Shown here piece by piece: positions 29,252 to 41,228 of a DNA stretch of 64,000 nucleotides. The stretch lies in the NCBI GenBank assembly GCA_914767715.1, contig OU612070.1, forward strand, positions 10,495,501-10,559,500, read 5' to 3'. Both the position numbers and the translations under genes were made by a program. How positions within the stretch are numbered: the first letter of the stretch is position 1; the number at the start of each line of letters is the position of its first letter. Source of the DNA: Membranipora membranacea. Lineage: Eukaryota > Bryozoa > Gymnolaemata > Cheilostomatida > Membraniporidae. Below the pieces are notes generated by a model, which was given only the letters and a program-made list of their open reading frames with translations, had not been told where the DNA came from and did not search any database.

Positions 29252-32081
29252 CTACCTCTTGCTAAATAACCATATTTCCCTACTCCATTGAGTGGTGCCT
29301 GCATGAACAATCTTAGTCATACCACAAGTCTCCACAAGATAAGATTGTATAAAGTCTGTAGGTCCGTCAGTTCCGCGAATTTTCAGCTCATCGTAATGTT
29401 CAAAAGGCTTCTGATTAGCCCTCTTAGCTCTGCGTACAGCAGTCCTATAGCACTTCCATGGCTGTGGCTCTATTATTAGGTAGTCACACGAATCAGCTAA
29501 CATTTTCAGGAAAGTTTTTAAGCCCTCATCGCCATGGTTGAGGTGAATCCATAAAGTCACTGAGAAACAGAAGATAACTCTTGGTATTTCTTCAAATACC
29601 TCCAATTGTAATCCATCGACCATGACGTTAGTGTTCCGAAACTGGACCTAAATTTGAGTAACAAAATGATTTATATGTTAATTTTCATGGTTGATGGGGT
29701 ACAAAATGTGATATGATATATGCTATCAATTCATGGCTTTTCTGCAAGCAAACAACTGGAACGAACTAGAGTATTGCCTTCTCATGTAAAATAAGAGGAC
29801 AAATCCTACTCCTATTGTAGAGAATCCTCTTTGCAAGAGATTCTCACAGCATGATGAATATTTGGTAAATTGGCCCAGTTTCATCAATGAACGAAAAGGC
29901 ATAAAGTTTATTATATGTGTGTATTCTAAGGTGAGTCTGATAATCTGATAATGAGACCCCACATACATTAGGATATTTATCTTTGAACATTGTTGTGGCT
30001 CGCTCAATTAAGTTTCCATCGATATCCAAACCGGTCATCTTTATCTTGGCCTCTTCATCATCCAGTAGATTTCTACACCATTCATAAAGCTGTACAGTAA
30101 GCTCCTGAAACACGAATACAAATTAACTATGTGTATACAATATCTACCATTCAACTTCATTTGGCAGAAACTGTTTAGTTTGAATCAATTGATGAAATTG
30201 GCCAGGCACAACAGATTTAATTGCGAATCTTGGTTGTTAGCTTATGAAACTCTAGTTAGCCTTGAGACTCTATACTGCCTTGCACCTGCAGGATTGTATA
30301 AATCAGACTTACAAGCAGCTGGGCGCTTGTACCTTTAAACAACCACCGGATATGTTTAAGATGCTGTGGCTAATCACATGCCTTGCTCTAATTCAGCAGA
30401 TGCTTGGATTTAATCAAGGAGTAGGGTAAGGAAAGTCAGGCATTATAGGCCCTATGAGAATGACGGTCAAAGAGCCATAGGGGAAGGCGGGGCACGTTGA
30501 GCCATAGGGCACGTTGATCCACCCCACTTTTTTCAAATACCGTTTTATGTTTTGAGTTTTCCCCTCCATCAGAGGTCATGAGACCAAAGGGCAAAGGCAC
30601 CCTTTTTGAGCAGACAAAAAGAAAGATGGCTACTAAGGGAAGATAGTTATTTAGTTTTTCATTGTTTTTAGTGTAAAAAGTAAATAATGCGCTAATCGAC
30701 GGGAATGTCATCTATTCCTAGCAAGGCGTGACTGAGAAGTTGCAACTTTTATCATGTGATAACATCATATTTAGTCTCAATTTCACATAATCTAAACTTA
30801 TCTCTGATGGAGAGATTTTGTTTTACTCGAGTTGAAAGTGAAAACCAGGCTGTTGGGGCACGTTGAGCCATGCCCGTTGGGGCACGTTGAGCCATGCACC
30901 GCACTATGAATTTATATGATGTATATGAAGTATATGTTTGAACTGTTCGACAACACTTACATACACAAAAACGAAAACATTGGAATTGATGTTTCTTAAA
31001 TGAAATTAGCAATTACTCTGAGTTCAGTTTTCCCTTCACTTATCATCAAGTTCGCCGTGTGCAAGATTTCCTCTACCGCAAATATTTCAGAAATTTATTT
31101 TGTGTTGCGAATTATATTTTATAGTTCAATTGAGTGAATTGGGGCACGTTGAGCCGCTTCCCAAATTTGTTTTAAACAGCAATATTTCCTTTTCTTGCTG
31201 CAATAGGTTTCTGACCTCACTCATGTTGACGGAAGACATGATGACCAATTTCAGTCCCAAGTTTTGTTAATTTGGCACAATTCAACTGCATGTTACAATC
31301 AAATATGTAAAAACTGGCTCAACGTACCCCGCCTTCCCCTAGCCATAGTCACAATCAACGGATCTGATCCCAGATAAAAGCAGGTTTTCAATTTTAAAAC
31401 ATGCTTGGTATGTGGAGAGGGAAGATTATAGCCAGTATCTTGTGCCATTTGTCCTCCAGCCTCCAGTCAGAGTTAGGAAATGCGGTGTTCCTGCTGTGCT
31501 AGTTAGTTTAAGTGAAACAACAGGACATCAAAAACAGGAGTGACTCAGTAAATAGTAGCCAAACAGAAGCAAGCAATGAACTAAACATCATGTTTGGTTC
31601 ATTGCTTGCTTCTGCTTGACTACTACTTACTTACTTACTACTACTACTACTACACATCAATGATCGATTGTAAAGTAGTAGCGACCATAGATATTCTGTA
31701 GTTGGTTCAAGTCCACACATGTCACAGTAGTTGGGTGACCCAGGGGTCGAGGCCTGTTGATTATAGCCAAATATCTCATTACCTCTGAGAGAGAAAATGC
31801 CTCGACCACAGGGACCTTCAACACCTACAGAAGGCATGTGGTAGCAACAAGAACTCAAGCAAGCAAGAAGAAAAAAAACGAACCAACTGACTTACCCCAG
31901 TGTTACAGCCAATATCAATACATTCTACAGATTTGCTGCCTGTAATAAACGGTAACGAGCTCTTAGAGATTCCTGCCAAGTACTTCATACGCTCATCTGC
32001 AGGATTGAATCTATAATAATCAGGAAAATTGCCAAATCTGGCTGCTCCAGGTTCAACATGCTCCTTTTCAGAATTCTCCAT
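29252..32081 (-). CDS. BCDIN3D: BCDIN3D-like RNA 5'-monophosphate methyltransferase
   Basis: Three exons (32081-31896, 30104-29967, 29647-29252) join in phase 0 to 239 aa. The N-terminal PGAARFGNFPDYYRF precedes a SAM-binding motif I (CIDIGCNTG, residues 54-62) and a motif II acidic segment (GLDIDG, 87-92). The Bin3-domain signatures TLWIHLNHGDEGL (139-151) and IEPQPWKCYR (167-176) follow. These match the Bin3/MEPCE family, and the short length with the N-terminal GNF motif points to BCDIN3D rather than MEPCE. Family knowledge: cytoplasmic methylation of 5'-monophosphates on small RNAs, including tRNA-His and some pre-miRNAs. I chose the Met at 32081 because the homologous N-terminus is short; an upstream in-frame Met exists at 32171. 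Intron 1 (30105-31895) contains a DNA transposon and a hairpin. Confidence 0.92.
30480..31339. mobile_element. 860-bp non-autonomous DNA transposon with TA target duplication
   Basis: Both ends carry an inverted terminal repeat, GGGGAAGGCGGGGCACGTTG followed by AGCC at the left. The complement ends at 31339, with one mismatch in the outer 24 bp. A TA dinucleotide flanks each end, as expected for Tc1/mariner-type insertion. The inner part of the repeat, GGGGCACGTTGAGCC, recurs in direct orientation at about 30855, 30879 and 31141. No transposase frame was found, so it would depend on an enzyme in trans. It lies in BCDIN3D intron 1. Confidence 0.82.
31553..31625. repeat. Long hairpin in BCDIN3D intron 1
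   Basis: AGTAGCCAAACAGAAGCAAG and the following CAATGAAC pair with their complement ending in TTGACTACT; arms are about 30 bp around an AAACATCATGTTT centre. A short (ACT/TAC)n run follows. Confidence 0.7.
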
Positions 32082-33027
32082 CCTAGCCTCAGGGCCTTGC
32101 CATGTGTGAAAATCAAATGAAGGTTGCAACCAATCACAATTTTTGTTTTCATTGAAATAGGCCAATAACATTCAAGATAACACTGCGTTGAGAATTAAAT
32201 TTGAACCATTGTGACCCCAGGAGTAATCCTCTTTCTAAGCATGGTTGTACAACTCCTAACTACAACAATAAAGACATTGCCTCAGGGAGGGCGGGAGAGT
32301 GTTAGGGCGGTAAACTCCACCCTACAAAAAATGAGTATAATATGGTAAATGACCTGGCACATGACATTCCCTATCTGCTAACACTAAATAGAAAGCAAAT
32401 CATTAATCATTCTATATAAATTATAATTTTGTGTAAATGACCCTCGAGGAGTAAATACTAGCTAAATTTCAGATTAGCTGTTTGGGGATGAGTTATTTGT
32501 AACAAGCACTTAATGTTGGCTTGCAGAGATAGTATTCTATACAAAGTAAAGAGGGTGCACAGTATGCATGTATGTAGCCAATTTATAGCCAGTTGTATTG
32601 TTTCTTTGTTATGATAAAATCAGTTGATTGGTTGAGCGCTATATTTTAAAACATCAAAAAACAACTAAATAAAAATTCATCATGTTCAAAAAAGATCCAG
32701 CTTGATGCCTAAAACAAAACTTGCTCAGGTTTGTTCTATAATTTGATAAAATATAACGTCCTGGGGAGTACAGGTCTAGAATAAACGTTGGTAAGCATTA
32801 AATTTAGCTGTTTAAGGCATGAGCGATATGGCTAACACATAACTTCTCTAAGTAGAATTAGTAAGCTTTCTCATGTCTGGTGCCTCGGTACCAGACTATG
32901 GCTATATTCTGCCCTAGCTTGGGTAGGCACCCACACCCGACAGCCTGCCCAAGCTACTCCACACCACAGCAATCATATAATAAGTTTAGTAGTCAATGTG
33001 ATATAATTGTAGAAATAACCAATAACA
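32082..33027. other. Spacer between BCDIN3D start and the 3' end of pseudogene A
   Basis: The interval holds the 5' flank of BCDIN3D and the former 3' UTR of copy A. A short hairpin at 32917-32957 (TAGCTTGGGTAGGC against GCCTGCCCAAGCTA) resembles the one at 19809. No coding exon was seen. Confidence 0.45.
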
Positions 33028-36000
33028 TTATAACTTTGAGTTTGGCTCTACTGAGTTTGGAGACACAGTTGAAGGATTCTTCTTCATAGGAGTAATTTGG
33101 GTAAAGATAAATGTCCCAACAATCGGTCCAAAGAAAAGACATGCGAAAGTCAGGATGAACAATAAATTTAGATTAAATGTTTTCCAATCTAAATATTCAA
33201 CAATCCACACCAGAAAATGCATACACCATATATGGCCATCACTGAACAGATAAGAAGAATCTCCTTGATAGTAGAGAGCTTGGAGGCGGTGCCCGCTTCA
33301 CCTTCTGAGTTCTCAGTCTTTCTTGCTTCATGAACTCGTTGTATCTTAGCAAAGAGCACAATGATCAACCATGTGAAGATCAAAGCTAAGTACACGATAC
33401 CTGGTATACGAATTATCTCCTGTATTCTTGTGAATTTTCTTCCTTCTTTATCCAGTACACAGTTAAAAACTATCATCAAGGTCACGATGTAGATTGCTGA
33501 AGGTATTGCTCTTGTCCATGATGGCATATTCTTCCAGAGCTACAAAAGACAAAGGAAGATAAGTTACAACTGCCACTTGGAATTTCGTAGTAACTCAAAT
33601 TATATGTGTTCTGCGTCAATTTCAAAGCTTGCATGATGCTCGTGTTTTATTCTTAAAACTCCCAAACAGGCACTGAAGTTATCCCACATCCAAAGAAATC
33701 CACACTTTTTGTGGTGGTGATTGATTTTATTTGATGTAACTATACATGTTTGGAGATGTTTTTACATCCAATTGATGTTTTCGCTCTGATTGCTACCCAA
33801 CGCATTGGCTTACAAACATCCAGACTAGACCAATTGATTACCTGAGTAAGAATAGCAATTGTGCCGAATCCGAATATTATCATTGGCCACAAAGATTGCT
33901 TGTCTGAAGTTGGGTCCACAGGTGATACCTGAACAGCCACTACTCCAAAATGGATAATCACCGAGGTCTCCATCAGCACCCTCCAATACTTATTTAAGTG
34001 AACTTTGGTGAACACCAGACTACCTGTGGTAATGGAAGAATAGTTTATTTAACTATTAGCCTGAGAGCTTAAGACAACTGATAGGAAGTTTTTCGAAGTT
34101 GCCTGTGATTGTTGGGAGCAATGAACTTCCCTCTCATTTGTGAGAGAAAACGGGTGGCACCAACCCTGGCCAAAACAGCTTCAATTGTCAAATCTCATCT
34201 ATAATATTATCATATGATCGAATATGGAATTTAAACAATAATATACTCAGGATCATGTTGTCCTGACTTAACTGTTTATTATTGTTTGAAAATTTAGGCT
34301 TCTCCGTTTTTCTCCTGAGCCGTATTGAAAATGCACAAAGGTTTCACAAACACTATATCTGCTTGCCTATTTAATTTGTGTCAAACTCCTTGAACAAAAA
34401 AAAATACACCTAATTCCTTTACTGTAATGTTCCCTGGGAAAATGATCTTGATAGGAGCAAAGCAAGCCTTACCTTGCATCATCATGAACCAAACTTGAGC
34501 AAAGCCAAAGACGTGTCCGAGAGTGTTTTCCATGGGGTGATACCAAAATGTAGTTACCGTAGCCCAGTACACAAAGTAGCCATGGTATTTTCTGGTAAGA
34601 TAGACAGGAGTCAGCCAGACAGAGTCATGTTTCTCCTTCAGCTGCTCTGGTGTTGGAAATCCAAAAACTATGCCCCTGTCTTTGAACTCAATAATCACAG
34701 CCAGTACAATCACATCAATAAAAGCACCTGGAATAAAACAATATTGTGATTGTAAACTGTTTGGACCACTTCACAGAGTACTTACTCTGTCATCACTTGC
34801 TCCCACAACCATAATATGGTCAGTAAAGACAACATCAGGGAAAGTGAACAGTGAAAGCAATGATGGTGAAAGTATACGTATATGAGTATCAGATTACCCT
34901 ACAACTAGTCTAAGTGCATAGATAGCTGCATGCAGCCGTCTGAGCACTTGGAGTGTAGACAACTTACAACGTGAACGAAACTCCTCCTTCTTTTTGCATT
35001 TCACATTCTCAGAAACAAACTTGATATTCAAAAGAAAAAAAATTATAGTTTTTTCCTTATCAAAGAAATATCCCAATTGACTTTCACTGAAACTAAACCT
35101 AAAGTAAGATTGAAATTTTAGATTGATGTGATCAAATATTGTTGCCTTATGGTAAGATTAATGGAATCTTACATTGAGCTGTCGCCTCGGTTATATCACC
35201 TGCCAGAGCATAGTAAGTGGTGTGAGTGTTGAGTCTGTTGACAAGGTGAAGCATGCAGAAAAACACATTCAGGCAGAATTGGATGATGTTGTATTTGTCT
35301 GGGCTGCCGGTATACTTGTCAGCATATTTATTATTTGCATCTGGGATACTCTGTAACGAAATAAATAAAACAAACACACCATTATTTCAGCAATATTGAA
35401 AAGTGAAAGTGTTAATCTTACATTATTTAATTCTGCAGGATTTTCATATTATCTCTAGCTTATTGATAGTGATCTGCAAGGATATTTATGACAGCTACTA
35501 AAGAGGTGTCCTGAAGACCTGCTAACAGGGGAACGTTCTCTAGTAAAAACTTAAATTTGTTCTTTGCTTGTTGTCCAGTAGAATTCCGTCAGGATTGGTA
35601 AACACGGTATATAATTCAACATTGTTTATACTTACTGACAAAATCCACATGAATTTGCTTACTACTAACTGACTATAAGGAACATCAGCCTGTTAGTGGA
35701 GAACTTTTTTTTTCATGCTTTCCTACCTTAGCTTTGTGTTGAAGATAGAGAACCAGCCAGACTGACAGCAGATGAACGGTGTAGCAGGCCCAAGGTAACA
35801 GTTTAGTTAGCGCTGTTACTTCCTCTGGCTTCACTTTCCAGTAATACCATCTTTTGTATGCATCTTGGTCTGATCTAAGAAAAGCAAAAGTATCAGATAA
35901 AGTGAGAAGCTTACGCATGGTACCATGCAGGTACAAAGCAGTAATCAAGGTAAGAAATTTTGATATAACATAATATCATATTATATAATATATAATATTA

Positions 36001-36549
36001 TAAAAGAAAGCCTGGTATTGTTATGCAACTAGATAGTTCCTATGTTCTTACCTCTTATACACACCATCTTCAGGTTCAAATGGGTCGGACATAAATCTGT
36101 CCATCGATGCCATGCAGACAAAAATAGGATACTACTTATTATACAATTTGTTACTTACAAAGCTTGATGAAAAAAAGGTTGGTTTGTGGTGTTATTTCGG
36201 TTTTTTCGCTTTTATGATGATCTCATCAGGTGGTGTCTGGGGGCCTCTCTGCAGGCTTATCACAGCACCCCTGACTCTCACTCGGTATTTCAGACATTGA
36301 TATGATAACGATCTTGTACGCACTTGCGTGGTTATATAGAACTACTTCGAATTTTAGTCTCCTTTGCTTCAGTATGATGATAGTTGTCAACTTACCGATT
36401 CCAAAAATGAGCGACAACAGAATACTAAGAAACAGCATCCCTAACATCTAAAGCACTGCGTCATATCTATATGTCTGCTGCGGCCTCTCGATCATGGGTG
36501 TAGAAGGGAGGGATCCCTGATCTGTCACACAATCTAGTTTTGTTGACAT
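33028..36549 (-). pseudogene. Copy A: disabled paralogue of the 12-TM membrane protein
   Basis: Seven exons align with intact copy B: 36549-36396, about 36110-36052 (partial), 35874-35727, 35350-35173, 34727-34473, 34023-33842 and 33539-33028. Lesions: a TAG at 36450-36448 replaces the Trp34 codon of B. Exon 2 has lost its 5' half and acceptor through a deletion starting in intron 1. A one-base deletion in the A-run at about 33213-33217 shifts the frame in the eleventh membrane segment, after which the correct frame resumes to the family stop. Exon 7 also lacks five codons at its acceptor. Exon 4 has an in-frame three-codon insertion. Exon 5 still matches B at 78 of 84 residues, so inactivation or duplication is recent, or gene conversion has occurred. 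Confidence 0.85.
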
Positions 36550-39500
36550 TTCTCCAGATCTTTTTCCGAGAAAAAAAGACGCTGTTTCTGTACACACAGG
36601 TAAATTGCAAGGCAATAAATAACATTTATGAATCCTACATCCTATTTTGATATTCACTGAATTAAGACTGGGGTGTAACTTATGGGGGGGGGGACTTGGT
36701 GACTTGTGATCAAGGATAGCATTCTTGTAGTGTCACACGATAAAACTATAAATTCTTAAATTATATTGGAGACTGACCTCAGACACAGATCTAGTTGATC
36801 AGGTTTTCTTGCTTTATATGACAGCAATACCACACGATACAGCTTATCAGCGAGATTGATTCTAGACCACCCTGATTTTAAGGGGAGGCGTTATCCACTC
36901 CTGCCTGTGGGTGTGTGCATAGAAGCTTGAGAAAATTGTTTGCAGACACCTGGCCTTGCGTTTTTGTATTGGCAAGGTAGGTTCCTAATCAGGCTTTTAC
37001 CCAAATTGAACTATGTACATTTTTTATTACCACAATGGTGTTAGGGTTTGGGTTGCAAGCTTACAATTCAACTGGGTCAGCCTATTCTTACAAAAATTAT
37101 AATCACTGGTCATTAACATTGAAGAGAGTGCTATGAAAAGTTATTTTATCCTTTGACAACTTCCATTCTAAGGGATCATGACTTGCATTAATGTTTTGAT
37201 ATGTTTTCAGTGTAAATTTAACTAAGAATAGAGCTTTCTGTAACTAAAAAAGTGAACAAAAAGTGGTCTCCCAACTCTCACCATACATAAAAAAGGGGAA
37301 AGACCTTATTACGGGTTTGCTTAAAGCTGTGATAGGGTCAGTGACAGGGCCGCCAACTCTTTTTCCAATTCTACTTTCTTTTCTTCTGATTTTTTTTCAA
37401 AAATACAAGGCACTACATTTTTAAGTCTTAACTTATCATGCCTATTATTCGTAATCCACAACCCCATTCAATACCTTTTCACATACATGCTGCACAAGGA
37501 TGATTTCAATATACTAATAAGTTTTTGTTCATTGGTATACGGTTTCGGCATACCCCAGAGCCCATAAATTTAGGATTTCATTGCAAAGATTTTCGGCGGG
37601 GCAGAAACCCTGACAAACCCAGCAGGAGAATGCTCTGATGCCTCTCCCGCATCCTCCCTGCATGCCAGCCCGTTGGCAGCCCGGGTTAGCGATTGTAGCT
37701 TTATTTTAAACAAACAACAAAATTTGAAACTAAACAGAACATGGAAATAAATGTGCATGTGCTACAGTGCATCAAAACTAATTCGATTTGCACAAAAACC
37801 AAGTATTGACCAAAAGTGCAAACAATACAAGATCGAATTCACAATCTGAGAAAGTTACCATATAATATCAAATCGGCCTGGTCATCAGTAGAGGTTTGAT
37901 GAAAGTTGTTTAGAAAAGAGTTAATTTCCACTCGCCCTAATTATATAACAAAATATGGTTGGTTTGAGATTGAATATATTATATAATATATTAGAATAAT
38001 GTAAATATACAGTTTAGGGTTGATTGGTAATGAAAACATAAGTTGTGATATGAAATATTAGGGAACGTAGTATTCCTTACAGTTTTGGTGAGCAAATCAC
38101 CACTAAGATTCATATTTAGTTCAGTGGCATTTCACCAGTGGACTTCAGCCCACAGCACACTTTGTCTAGGGTAACCAGCGTTACCAGGTCCCGGACCTTG
38201 ACCAGCGCAGAGCATACCAGAGCTCTCTAGAGCATAAGGTCACCTGATCTAAACAATCGCAGAGAATAGCTGGGTCCTCATATGCGAGCAGCACATACCA
38301 GGGCATAAAAAGGTCATGTGACCTACCAAGTCTTACAGAATAGTTGGGTCCTCATACCAGATCAGAGCATACCAGAGCCTCAAGGTCACCTGACATACAC
38401 AAACGGAATAGTTGGATCCTCATACCCAAGCAGAACATATTTGACATATATATTGGTAGAGAAGAGAGGATGATTTTGGCCAGGTTGATGGATCATCAGA
38501 GGAGAGTGTGTGGAGGAAAATAGGTAACAATTCTACAACAGAAAAATTTGAATGTCAGCATTCATTCTGGACATGCAAGATTCCTCACCAGATTAGTGAG
38601 GTGAGAGTTGACGGGAGGAGTTAGGTGTTCACAGGCTGTGACCCAAATTCAAAAAAGATCAGTGCACTAGCAAGCTGCATGCAAGTGAATGGGATTTGGA
38701 AATATGAAAGCTTTTATCTCACAGCTAACTGGCATATGACAGTTGCCAACAAGGAATATGATATAAGTAATTTTGAGGATTGTCTTCTCTTGTATAAAAA
38801 AAAGACAACTATCAATTATTCCTCTACAAGACTCTTTTTAGAGAAAAAGCTTGTATATGTTTAAGTATCAAAATAAAAATAATCATGAAGCTTAGAACGA
38901 TCTTATTTTGGATCTACCCAGATTTTCGCCAACCCTTGCATCTAAAGGCTGTAGCCAGGTAGTACTCTATCAAAATGATATAAAAACCTGTGTTTTTGAG
39001 AGTATATTCTGACTTGAGAAAAAATGGCTAGAATAGATAGGCAAACACTATGTTTCCATATGTCGACATGACATCAGTTTTAGGCCCAATCGATACATCG
39101 GAATAGCATTTAAGACAACTTTCACATACGTTGATAGGCATTTCTTGATGCAAAATCATATTTCGTTTTGGTTCGCTACCATCGTATAAGGCGGCATGGA
39201 TGAATTGATAGCGTGCATGCACACAATGACTTCATTGGACATTGATGCGGCTTCAAATCCCAGTCATGGCAGATGTTTTTTCATCACGGCACTCGTTAGC
39301 ATTCATATCATTCGAAAAGGGAGTGGACCACTCATTCGAAGCATGGAACCATAGTTAAACATACTTATACTTAGCCATTTGTGGAAATTGGGAGATATTG
39401 CAAGTAGACAAATTTACCCAATATTAGGAGAAAAAATAAAATTTAGTCTACCAAATGTAGGAATATAGGTGGCACTGCTGCTGATGCAATGCTGAATGTA

Positions 39501-41228
39501 TTGCTATTTTTCAGATGCTAAAACTAAATCGGTCATAACCAATCCTTATTGTCCTTTGGTGATCCTGCAGGGCAAACAAATAAACAACATGGCATATTTA
39601 AAGGCTAATGGGATAGCTTCTTTTGAAGGCAGTGACAGATAAAGAAGCTATTATGAGCTGATATGTTATAAACCATTAAACCGCAAAGATATAAACCAGG
39701 TCGAAAGATTGCAGGGTTAAAATCTCTAATAACTCTGCGTATGTACTAGCAGTCCTGTGCTGTCTCCACTGGGGGAGCGTAATGTTATGTTCCGTTGACC
39801 CGTATGTATGACTTACAATCCGGAGTATTCCTGACAGAATGGTCAAGTAAGCAAATTTAGTATAATGTATATGTACATGTACATGTACATGTATATTTAT
39901 ATGTATATGTATATTAGTATATGTTAGCGGTATCTCAGTGGATCAACCTTAGCCATGCAGCTCCGTTTTTTTAGACACAATTAGCCGCTGTGATGGATAA
40001 ATCACAGTCTATATCTGTTACCATGGCTACCTCCCCCAGAAATGTTAAGGGATTTGAACATAAAAACAAATAAAGTCAAAATAAAGTTAAAATTAGGCCA
40101 TTAGTACAGTTTATAACTTCAACTGTTTAGTGAAAAGGGGCCTGTGTACTACAGCGATAAGGCTACCATTTCGACCAGCTGCTTACGTGATTTTGGGTTC
40201 GAGAAGAAAGAGTTTTAATCGGAACCATGAACTAGTGCTCATCTGCTTTCACTCAGTAGATTATTATCACTTTTTGATCACTATTTTAGTTGCATAAATC
40301 ATTTTTCCGAAATATCAAAACCAGTGTTAGAAGTGGAAAACATGAGGTAGGGGAATGCCAACCAGGCCGGGGGTCCAGGGGACCATGTAGTCCCCCGGAC
40401 GCGGGAGCCCGGTGGTGATTACAAATGAAAATGCATCAATTTTAGCCATAATTTGAAAAACTCATATTGATGTACTACCAGCTGGCAGTAACCTGGGTTA
40501 TGATATTTTGGGAGGATGCATCCTCTAGTTGACAAAGTAGGAAGGGGGACCTCATCCCCTTGCATCCCCCCTAAATTCTAACACTGATCAAAACAAATGT
40601 TACAATCATGATTCAGTAGATTCAGTAGATTCTCATAGCATCAGTTTTAATGTTAGTGAGCACTGAATATGATTTTTTGTATTTTGAAAGCTTGCCAACC
40701 AACCAAAATGTGGAAATGGAACATGCAGTTCGACTTGGATAAAAGCCCATCCGATTCGAATACGCTTCCTATTGAGGCCAAATTGTAGGCCGAGTGTCAA
40801 AACAAACAACTCCAGAGCCTATATTTGTTATGCTTGTGTGCACACACCAACAGGCAGGAGTGGATTACAGCCCCAACCCCTCAAAATCAGGGTGGTCTAG
40901 AATTTATCACATAGATAAGAGGTAACATGCGCTATTGCTGCCATAAAAAGCGATAAAATTGATCCATTAGATCAGCGTCAGAGGTCATTCAACCAAGGAG
41001 ATTCATCACATATTATTACCTTGTGACACTACAAGAATGCTACGCTGGATCACAAGTCAAGTATCCCCAAAGTTACACCCCAGCCTCAATTTATTGAAAA
41101 TAATAAATCAGGATTTAAAATTTCTGGATGTTATCATCTTGTACAGAAAACATAATTTTACTTCAGCCGCAATTCACCAGGTGTGTACAGACATTGCGTT
41201 TTGTTTTCTTGGAGACCAAATTGGAAAA
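36550..41228. other. Spacer between the divergent copies A and B
   Basis: About 4.7 kb. The outer parts (about 36655-36960 and 40800-41100) are inverted copies of each other and represent the duplicated upstream flank. The centre is unique to this place. It includes a minisatellite at 38200-38440, a (TA/CATG)-rich simple repeat near 39865-39920 and a GC-rich block near 40360-40425. No exon was recognised. Confidence 0.55.
38200..38440. repeat. Minisatellite, three units of about 70-85 bp
   Basis: Each unit runs GCAGAGCATACCAGAGC, then AAGGTCACCTGA, then AGAATAGTTGGGTCCTCATA. Units start near 38204, 38287 and 38363, with a partial fourth at about 38431. Length differences come from internal indels. 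Confidence 0.75.

Noticed and set aside
32081-32171. Upstream Met at 32171 as BCDIN3D start
   Set aside because: It would add 30 residues unlike the family N-terminus; not excluded, but the Met at 32081 fits better.
38200-38440. CRISPR-like array
   Set aside because: Repeats are contiguous and imperfect, without unique spacers, in an animal genome.
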